This document shows, piece after piece, positions 8,883 through 16,100 of a stretch of DNA of 64,000 nucleotides. The stretch's first letter is position 1. The number at the start of each line of letters is the position of its first letter. The position numbers were made by a program, and so were the translations under genes. The notes under the pieces are model-generated. The model ran no database searches and was not told where the DNA came from. It was given only the letters and a program-made list of their open reading frames with translations. The stretch lies in NCBI RefSeq assembly GCF_003261635.1, contig NZ_QFXK01000031.1:1-64000 (forward strand). The letters run 5' to 3'. The DNA comes from Kribbella monticola (GTDB lineage: Bacteria > Actinomycetota > Actinomycetes > Propionibacteriales > Kribbellaceae).

Positions 8883-9763
8883 GACGGGATCACCTGGGTT
8901 CCACTTCCGGCATCGGTGAAGATCTCCAGCAACAACGAGTGCGGTACCCGGCCGTCGATCACGGTCGCCCGCGAGACCCCGGACTGTACGGCGCGCAGGC
9001 AGGCCTCCATCTTCGGCACCATCCCGGAGGCGAGCGTCGGCAGCAGTTCGGCCAGCTCGGCCGCGTCGATCTGGGTGATGATCTCGTCGCTTTCCGGCCA
9101 GTTCCGGTAGAGCCCGGCAACATCGGTCAGTACGACGAGCTTGGACGCGCCCAATGCGACCGCGAGAGCCGAGGCGGCGGTGTCGGCGTTCACGTTGTGC
9201 GCCTGGCCGTCCTCGTCGGGTGCGATCGTCGACACGACCGGGATCCGGCCGGCGTCGATCAGGTCGATCACGGCTTCCGGCCGAACGTCGACCACATCGC
9301 CGACCAGGCCGATGTCCACGGACTCGCCGTCGATCATCGCGCCGCGGCGTTCCGCGGTGAACAGGCCGGCGTCCTCACCTGACATGCCGACCGCGAACGG
9401 CCCGTGTGCGTTCAGCAGCCCGACCAGCTCGCGGCCGACCTTACCCACCAGTACCATCCCGACGATGTCCATCGCCTCCGGGGTGGTGACCCGCAGCCCG
9501 CCCCGGAACTCCGAGGAGATCCCGAGCCGGCCGAGCATCTCGCTGATCTGCGGCCCACCGCCGTGCACGACGACGACCCGGACACCACAGTGCCGCAGGA
9601 AGACGATGTCGGACGCGAACGCCTGCTTGAGTTCGTCGTCCACCATCGCGTTGCCGCCGTACTTGACCACGATCGTCTTGCCGTGGAACTCCTTCAGCCA
9701 CGGCAGCGCCTCGGTGAGGACCGCCGCCTTCTCCACCGCGGTGGCCTGTGCCGTAGTGGTCAT
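8879..9763 (-). CDS. argB: Acetylglutamate kinase
   Basis: Phosphorylates N-acetylglutamate, usually the feedback-controlled step of the pathway. The 294-residue protein has the amino acid kinase-fold signatures VVKYGGNAM, VVVHGGGPQI and NADTAASALAVALGA. The ATG at 9763 overlaps the argJ stop as ATGA. The extended N-terminal helix (residues 1-25 before VVKYGGN) is the type seen in arginine-inhibited hexameric kinases, so feedback inhibition is plausible but inferred. Confidence 0.96.
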   Translation of the reverse strand: MTTTAQATAVEKAAVLTEALPWLKEFHGKTIVVKYGGNAMVDDELKQAFASDIVFLRHCGVRVVVVHGGGPQISEMLGRLGISSEFRGGLRVTTPEAMDIVGMVLVGKVGRELVGLLNAHGPFAVGMSGEDAGLFTAERRGAMIDGESVDIGLVGDVVDVRPEAVIDLIDAGRIPVVSTIAPDEDGQAHNVNADTAASALAVALGASKLVVLTDVAGLYRNWPESDEIITQIDAAELAELLPTLASGMVPKMEACLRAVQSGVSRATVIDGRVPHSLLLEIFTDAGSGTQVIPS

Positions 9764-10962
9764 GAGGAGTACGCCGAGTTCTCTTCGACGTACGCGTGCG
9801 ACAGGTCGGTGGTCAGCACCGTCGCCGACGCGTTGCCGGCGTGCAGGTCGATCACGACGTCGATCTCCAGTCCGCTGAGATCCGCCTCGGACCGATCGAC
9901 ACCCTTGCCGCCGGCAACACAGATCGCGGCGCCGTTCAGCGTGATGTCGAGCAACGCAGGGTCGAAGGCGGTCGGGGCGTTGCCGACGGCCATCGCGATC
10001 CGTCCCCAGTTCGGATCGGAGGCGAAGAACGCGGTCTTGCAGAGGTTGTCCTCGGCCACGATCTTCGCGGCGGCGACCGCCTCGGCCTCGGTGGCCGCGT
10101 TCTGCACGGTGATGCTGACGTGCTTGGTGACGCCCTCCGCGTCGGCCTGCAACTGCTTGACCAGGTCGGCAGCGAGCGCGGTCAACGCGGTCTCGAACTC
10201 GTCGGCGGGCACAGTGATACCGGATGCCCCTGAGCTGAGCAACAGCACGGTGTCGTTGGTCGACGTACCTCCGTCGACGTCGAGCCGGTTGAAGGTCTTG
10301 CCGACCGCATTGCGCAGCGCGTGGTCGAGGTGCGGCTGGTCGACGATCGCGTCGGTGGTGATCACGCTGAGCATCGTCGCCATGTTCGGGGCGCACATCC
10401 CCGCGCCCTTTGCGAAACCGCCGATGCTCCAGCCACCAGAGTGCTTCAGCACTGCCTGCTTCGGCACGTTGTCGGTCGTCATCACCGCGGTCGCGGCGGC
10501 GAGGCCGTGCGTCGGTTCGTTGCCCAGCGCATCGACTGCCGCCGAGATGCCGGGCAGCAGCTTGTCCATCGGGAGGCGCTCGCCGATCAGGCCGGTGGAA
10601 CAGACGCCGATCTCGGCCGCGCCGACCCCGAGCACCTCGGCGAGCTTCTCGGCCGTCTTGTGCGTGTCCTGGAAGCCTTCCGGACCGGTGCACGCGTTCG
10701 CGCCGCCCGAGTTCAGCACGACCGCCTTGAGCTTGCCTGCCGTCAGCACCTGCTGCGACCACAGCACCGGCGCGGCCTTCACCTTGTTGGTGGTGAAGAC
10801 ACCGGCCGCGGCGTACGACGGTCCGTCGTTGACCACGACGGTGAGATCCGGCTTGCCGGCCGGTTTGATCCCGGCGATCACCCCGGCCGCGCGGAAGCCG
10901 GCCGGCGCGGTGACTCCGGCGCTCCGATCGACTTGGGCGTCCGGGGTGACGGCTAATGTCAC
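9760..10962 (-). CDS. argJ: Bifunctional glutamate N-acetyltransferase / ornithine acetyltransferase
   Basis: A 400-residue N-terminal-nucleophile protein that recycles the acetyl group from acetylornithine to glutamate. It is expected to self-cleave at the alanine-threonine bond in GAGMCAPNMATML, making the threonine the nucleophile of the beta chain. NSGGANACTG forms the oxyanion region, and DGGTSTNDTV is a second conserved block. The GTG at 10962 overlaps the argC stop as GTGA. Whether it also uses acetyl-CoA (bifunctional) cannot be decided from sequence; an acetyl-cycle role is safe. Confidence 0.95.
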   Translation of the reverse strand: MTLAVTPDAQVDRSAGVTAPAGFRAAGVIAGIKPAGKPDLTVVVNDGPSYAAAGVFTTNKVKAAPVLWSQQVLTAGKLKAVVLNSGGANACTGPEGFQDTHKTAEKLAEVLGVGAAEIGVCSTGLIGERLPMDKLLPGISAAVDALGNEPTHGLAAATAVMTTDNVPKQAVLKHSGGWSIGGFAKGAGMCAPNMATMLSVITTDAIVDQPHLDHALRNAVGKTFNRLDVDGGTSTNDTVLLLSSGASGITVPADEFETALTALAADLVKQLQADAEGVTKHVSITVQNAATEAEAVAAAKIVAEDNLCKTAFFASDPNWGRIAMAVGNAPTAFDPALLDITLNGAAICVAGGKGVDRSEADLSGLEIDVVIDLHAGNASATVLTTDLSHAYVEENSAYSS

Positions 10963-11990
10963 GGCGCTACTCCTACGAGGGGAAGGGCCAGGGTCTCGTC
11001 GAGTCCCGCGGCCAGGTTCATGCACTGCACGGCGGCGCCGGCGGTGCCCTTGGTGAGGTTGTCCATCGCGGCCACGATCACGGCGCGGCCGATGCGCTGG
11101 TCCAGAGTGACCTGGAGTTGCACGGTGTTGGCGCCGAGCGTCGCTTGGGTCTGCGGCCACTGGCCTTCCGGCAGCACGTGCACGAACGGCTCGTTGCTGT
11201 AGGCGTCTTCGTAGACCTGCCGAAGGCTCTCCGCGGTGACGCCGGGGGCGACCGGCGCGCTGCAGGTCGCGAGGATGCCGCGCGCCATCGGCGCCAGCAC
11301 CGGGGTGAAAGACACCGAGACGTTGTCCTCGGTGACGGCACTGAGGTTCTGCTCGATCTCCGGCGTATGACGATGCACCCCGCCGACGCCGTACGCCGTG
11401 GCCGAACCCATCACCTCCGCGCCCATCAGGTGCGCTTTGGGACCCTTGCCCGCTCCCGACGTCCCGCTCACCGCGACCACCACCAGTTGGCCGGGATCGA
11501 CGAGACCGCCTTGGACGGCGGGGAGCAGAGCAAGGGTCGACACGGTGGGGTAGCACCCCGGCACCGCGACCCGGTTGGTGCCACGCAGCTTGTCCCGTTG
11601 ACCGGGCAGCTCGGGCAGCCCGTAGGGCCAGTGGCCGGCGTGCTGACCGCCGTAGAACTCCACCCACGCCTCGGCCTCGATCAGCCGGAAGTCCGCGCCG
11701 CAGTCGATCACGGTGACGTCCTCACCGAGTTGCTCGGCGATTTCGGCGGACTGTCCGTGCGGCAAGGCCAGGAACACCACGTCGTGACCGGCGAGCGTTT
11801 CCGCCGAGGTCTCGACCAGGGTGCGCCCGGCCAACGGCACGAGGTGCGGGTGGTGGAGCCCGAGCGCCGTACCGGCACTACCGCCGGCAGTCAGCGCCCC
11901 GATCTCGACCTCTGGATGCCCGGACAGCAACCGGAGCAGTTCTCCCCCGGCATACCCACTGGCACCAGCGACCGCGACCTTCAGGCTCAT
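10959..11990 (-). CDS. argC: N-acetyl-gamma-glutamyl-phosphate reductase
   Basis: NADPH-dependent reductase and first gene of the operon. The 343-residue product has a Rossmann start (KVAVAGASGYAGGELLRLL), the active-site cysteine in VPGCYPT, and the HRHTPEIEQ segment with conserved histidines. The ATG at 11990 is the only start that places the Rossmann strand at the N-terminus; it has no ribosome site, and a -10-like CATACT ends 7 nt upstream, so the mRNA is probably leaderless. A longer reading through 12068 would pass through the promoter. Confidence 0.95.
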   Translation of the reverse strand: MSLKVAVAGASGYAGGELLRLLSGHPEVEIGALTAGGSAGTALGLHHPHLVPLAGRTLVETSAETLAGHDVVFLALPHGQSAEIAEQLGEDVTVIDCGADFRLIEAEAWVEFYGGQHAGHWPYGLPELPGQRDKLRGTNRVAVPGCYPTVSTLALLPAVQGGLVDPGQLVVVAVSGTSGAGKGPKAHLMGAEVMGSATAYGVGGVHRHTPEIEQNLSAVTEDNVSVSFTPVLAPMARGILATCSAPVAPGVTAESLRQVYEDAYSNEPFVHVLPEGQWPQTQATLGANTVQLQVTLDQRIGRAVIVAAMDNLTKGTAGAAVQCMNLAAGLDETLALPLVGVAP

Positions 11991-12039
11991 ATGAATGAGT
12001 ATGCCAGACGCCGCATGAATATCCAACACTGATTCAGTG
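11991..12039 (-). promoter_or_regulatory. argC promoter with ARG-box-like operator
   Basis: On the minus strand TTGGAT (12021-12026), a 17-nt spacer and CATACT (11998-12003) lie 7 nt before the argC ATG. Overlapping the -10, plus-strand bases 11991-12007 (ATGAATGAGTATGCCAG) match about 13 of 17 positions of the ArgR box as I recall it from Bacillus; a second ATGAAT half-site is at 12015-12020. An inverted repeat CACTG-ATT-CAGTG (12027-12039) lies just upstream of the -35. ArgR control is an inference from this match and from argR in the operon. Confidence 0.6.
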
Positions 12040-12162
12040 GTCTGCAGCACCCGGAGCCAGCTTCGCACGCCGAGTGACCGAGGTCAGGTCCCGGGCTGCG
12101 GACCGCCGGCGTGGCTGTGCAAAAGTGACTCGCGAAGCGGATCGAACCGGGGTGGAGTGAGT

Positions 12163-13065
12163 ATGAGCGACGAGCAGTTGGCGGCCGAGTTCGCGGAGCA
12201 TCGGGCGGTCCTGGTCGGGGCGGCGTACCGGGTGGTCGGCAGCATGGTCGACGCGGAGGACGTCGTACAAGAGACCTGGTTGCGGTGGGCGGCGGCTGAT
12301 CGGTCCGAAGTACAGGATGTGCGGGCGTACCTGATCCGGATCACCAGCAGGCTTGCGCTGAACCGCTTGCGGCAGCAGAAGTCGCGGCGGGAGCAGTACG
12401 TCGGGCCGTGGTTGCCCGAGCCGATCGCGGCCACCCCTTCGGGTGACGATCCGGCTGCGGTCGCGGAGCTCGCCGACTCGGTGTCGATGGCGATGCTCGT
12501 CGTACTCGAGACGCTGACACCGTTGGAGCGGGCCGCCTTCGTACTGCGGGAGGTCTTCGACCTGTCGTTCAGCGAGATCGGCGACGCGCTCGGCCGCTCC
12601 GAGGCCGCCGTACGGCAGCTCGCGCACCGGGCTCGCGAGCACGTGCACGCGCGGCAGCCCCGGCAGCGGGTGGACAAGGCGCGGCACTCCGAGGTCACCC
12701 ATCAGTTCTTGGCCGCGGCCTGGTCGGGCGACCTCGATCAGGTCGTCTCGCTGCTTGCGCCCGAGGTCGTCCTGGTCAGCGACGGCGGGGGCAAGCGCAA
12801 GGCGGCACTCCGGCCGCTGGAGGGTGCCGACAAGGTCGCGCGCTGGCTGGTCGGGCTCTTCCAGAAGGAGGTACCGGAGGGCCGCTTCGACATCCGGATG
12901 GCCGAGGTGAACGGTGAGCCGGCCTTCATCGCGTACGACGGCGACGTGGTCGACAGCGTCGCCTTCCTCGAACTGGCCCCCGGCGACGCGATCAGCAAGA
13001 TTTACGTCGTACGGAACCCCGACAAGCTCCTCGCGATCCCGCCGAAGCAGGCACTCCCTGAGTAA
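12163..13065 (+). CDS. ECF41-type RNA polymerase sigma factor (SigJ-like)
   Basis: A 300-residue extracytoplasmic-function sigma factor. Region 2 spans about residues 8-75 (YRVVGSMVDAEDVVQETWLRW) and region 4 about 110-165 (LTPLERAAFVLREVFDLSFSEIGDALGRSEAAVRQLAHRAREHV). These are followed by a C-terminal SnoaL/NTF2-like extension of about 110 residues. The hallmark ECF41 motifs are present: WLPEP in the inter-domain linker, DGGGK, and a terminal NPDKL. In this family the extension sits on the core and modulates activity in place of a separate anti-sigma factor. The usual neighbour, a carboxymuconolactone-decarboxylase or oxidoreductase gene, is not adjacent. GGTGGAGTGAGT before the ATG supplies a ribosome site. 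Confidence 0.93.
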   Translation: MSDEQLAAEFAEHRAVLVGAAYRVVGSMVDAEDVVQETWLRWAAADRSEVQDVRAYLIRITSRLALNRLRQQKSRREQYVGPWLPEPIAATPSGDDPAAVAELADSVSMAMLVVLETLTPLERAAFVLREVFDLSFSEIGDALGRSEAAVRQLAHRAREHVHARQPRQRVDKARHSEVTHQFLAAAWSGDLDQVVSLLAPEVVLVSDGGGKRKAALRPLEGADKVARWLVGLFQKEVPEGRFDIRMAEVNGEPAFIAYDGDVVDSVAFLELAPGDAISKIYVVRNPDKLLAIPPKQALPE

Positions 13066-13102
13066 CCTGCGCTGCCGACGAGCAGGTGTGATCGTCTACA
13101 GG

Positions 13103-13133
13103 GCCGGGTCCCGCTCCTCAGCCGGGACCCGGC
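13103..13133. terminator. Bidirectional hairpin between convergent genes
   Basis: A perfect 11-bp stem (GCCGGGTCCCG at 13103-13113 with CGGGACCCGGC at 13123-13133, 9-nt loop) lies midway between the sigma-factor stop and the stop of the convergent surface protein gene. It would serve both directions. There is no T-run. Confidence 0.75.
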
Positions 13134-13147
13134 GCCGCAGTTCCCCA

Positions 13148-16100
13148 CTATTGGCGGCCCCGGCGGGTGGCCAGTAACAGCGCGGCACCCAGTGCGGCCA
13201 GGAGTCCGCCCAGCGTCAGCAAGAATCCCGAGGGCCCTCCGGTGGCGGGCAACGTGGTCTCGCTGTGCTGAACGGACTCGGCCGGCTGGGCCCCGATGGT
13301 CACCTTCACCTGTGCGGTCACCGACACCTCGTTGCTGTCGGTCACCCGGTACGCCTGTTTCGCCGTACCGATGAAGCCCCGCTCCGGAACGAGCCTGATC
13401 GTCCCGTCGGTGCCGACCGTCCAATGTCCGACGGACGGTACGGCCACCTGCTTCCCACAGACGGCCGGGCCGGTGACCAGGCAGACACTGCCGGGCCGCC
13501 AGACCGCGCCACGGGTCGCGGCATCGTTGAGCAGCGGGTTCACGACCACCGGGTTGCCGGGCGTTCCGGTACCACTGTCCGGGATGGCCTTCGCCTCGCC
13601 GGGACCACGCACGGTGATCTCCAGACGAGCCGTGTCCGACGTCCCGTTCGCGTCGCTGATCCGATACGTCAGCGAACTGGTGGTACCGGTGAAGCCCTTC
13701 ACCGGGGTGTATCCGACGGTGCCGTCCGGCCGGACGAGGTAGTCGCCCTCGCCCGGGATTGTCACCGAAGTCTTCTCTTTCCCATCGGCCGGGTCGCGCA
13801 GCACGACCGACGACGCCACCAAGGGCGCACTGGGATCGCCGGCCTTGTCGTTCGCCGGCACCGGCACGGTCACGGCCGCCCCGTACGCCGTACTCGCGGC
13901 GTCATCGACTGCCTCCGGCCGGACCGGCACGACCGTCACGGTGACCGTCGAGCGGGCCGCGTTACGGGCCGAGTCCTTCACCTCGTACGCCGTCGGCCGC
14001 GTCGTACCACTGAAGGTCGCCGTCGGGGCGAAGGTGATCTTGCCGTCGGCAACGGTGTAGGTGCCCTGACCGGGCACGATCACGTTGCTGACCAATTCGC
14101 GGTTCGTGTCCACCAGTAACAGCGTCGCCGGGTCGAGCGTGGCACCCGCTCCGGGCTTGTCGTTCACGAGCGGGTCGAAGGTCACCTTCAGGTGCTGCTT
14201 GGTCTTGGCCAGGTCCGGCAACGCCACCGGTTTCGCTCCGATGGTCACGGTCACCGTCGCGGTCGCCGTCGTCCCATTGGCATCGCTGACCTGGTAGGTG
14301 ACCGGCGTCGTCGCGCCACTCGCGCCCGCCGCGGGCATCAACCTGATCCCACCGTCCGGCTGGACTGTGAACGCCCCTTGCCCAGCCACCTGCAGACCGG
14401 CGACCGCATTACCGGTCGCCGGATCGATCACGCGCACGCTCGCGGCATCGAGCGGAGCACTGGGATCGCCGGCCTTGTCGTTCGCCAGCACGGGCACGGT
14501 CACGGCGGTGTCGTACGCCGTACTCGCGGTGTCGTCCGCGAGGCTCGGGACGATCGGGGTCACCGCCACCGTGACCGTCGAGGTCGCCGTGTTCCCGGTG
14601 GTGTCCGCGACCTGGTAGCTGATCGAACTCGGCCCGCTGTACGAGGGGACCGGATCGAAACTGACCCCGCCGGACCGCGCGCCCACCTTGAAGGTCCCCT
14701 GGCCGGCGATCGCAACGGACGTCACCCAGGACCTGCCGTCGAACAGCCGCAGCGACGACTTCACCAAAGTGGCCGAGGTCCCCGCCGAGTCGTTGCCCAG
14801 GACATCCATCGTGACGTCGTGGTTCTGCTTCGTGGTACCGAGATCCGGCTTGGCCTCCGGCCCTTTGCCGACAGTGACGAACAGCAGCCCGGTCGCCATC
14901 GTCCCGTTTCCGTCACTCACCCTGTACTGCGTTGCCCCGGTCGCGCCCTGGAAGTCCTTCACCGGGGTGAACGTGATCGAGCCGTCCGCGCTGACGGCGT
15001 ACCGGCCCTCCCCCGGCCGGTTCAGGCTCTTCCCGTACGTCGAACCGTCCTTCAGCAGCACCGATCCGGGGACCAACGGCGCACTCGGATCGCCGGCCTT
15101 GTCGTTGTCCAGCACGTCCACTGTGATCGGCCGGTTGAACGGGGTGATCGCGGAGTCGTTCACGGTCGAGGGCAGCACCTGGACCACCGTCATGCCGAGC
15201 GTCGAGGACGCAACCGTCTTGTTCGAGTCGGCGACCCGGTAGCTGATCGGCCGCGCTCGGCCGTGAAACGAGGGCAGCGGATCGAAAACAATCGCCCCGC
15301 CGGCCTGAACGGCGTACGTCCCCTGCCCTGGGACGGTCAAGGTGCGGCTGAAATCTCTTTGCCCGCCGATGAGCACCGAGGACGCATCGAGGGTGGCGTC
15401 GGTGCCGGGCGAGTCGTTGGAGAGAACGTTGACGGTGACCGTGACGTTCTGCAGGGTCGACGCGGTGTCCGGGCGTGCGATCGGCGGCGCGCCGACGGTG
15501 AGCTCGATGACCGCGGACGCGACCGTTCCGTTGTCGTCGGCAATTTGGTACGGCACCGGGGTGGCCGCGCCGGCGAACGTGGCGGCCGGATCGAAGGTGA
15601 CGACGCCGGCTGCGACCGTGTACTCACCCTCGTGCGCGATCACCACCTTCGTCTTCAACACCCCGTCGGCCGGGTCCTTCAGCAGCACAGATCCGGGCAC
15701 CAGCGGCGCACTCGGGTCACCGGCCTTGTCGTTGCCGAGCACCTTCACGTGCACGGTCGCGTCGTACGGCGTTCTGCCGACGTCATCGACCGCGAGCGGG
15801 ATGATGGCGGTGATCGTGATCGTGATGGTCGAGCGAGCCGTTTGACCGAAGCGGTCGGCGACCTGATAGCTGATGGCCTTCGCCCGGCCGGTGAACGCCG
15901 GTACCGGGTCGAAGACAACTCTGGGGAGTGAACTCGCCGCGGTGCCGGGAACGACCGTGTACCTGCCCTCGCCGGGGAGCTCGACCGTTTTCACCTCCGC
16001 TCCGTCGACCGGATCGATCAGGACCAGGCTGGCCGGGTCCAGGCCGGTGCCCTTACCTGCTTGGTCGTTCGCGAGTGGGTCCACAGAGACGTCGAGATCC

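Noticed and set aside
10956..12032. 358-residue plus-strand open frame over argC
   Set aside because: Entirely antisense to a conserved gene, low-complexity and without recognisable domains.
12135..12160. GGTTCGATCC on the minus strand, another T-loop look-alike
   Set aside because: Flanking bases are not complementary and no cloverleaf can be drawn.
14192..15931. 579-residue plus-strand open frame inside the surface-protein gene
   Set aside because: Its apparent repeats mirror the CshA-type repeats read in the wrong frame.
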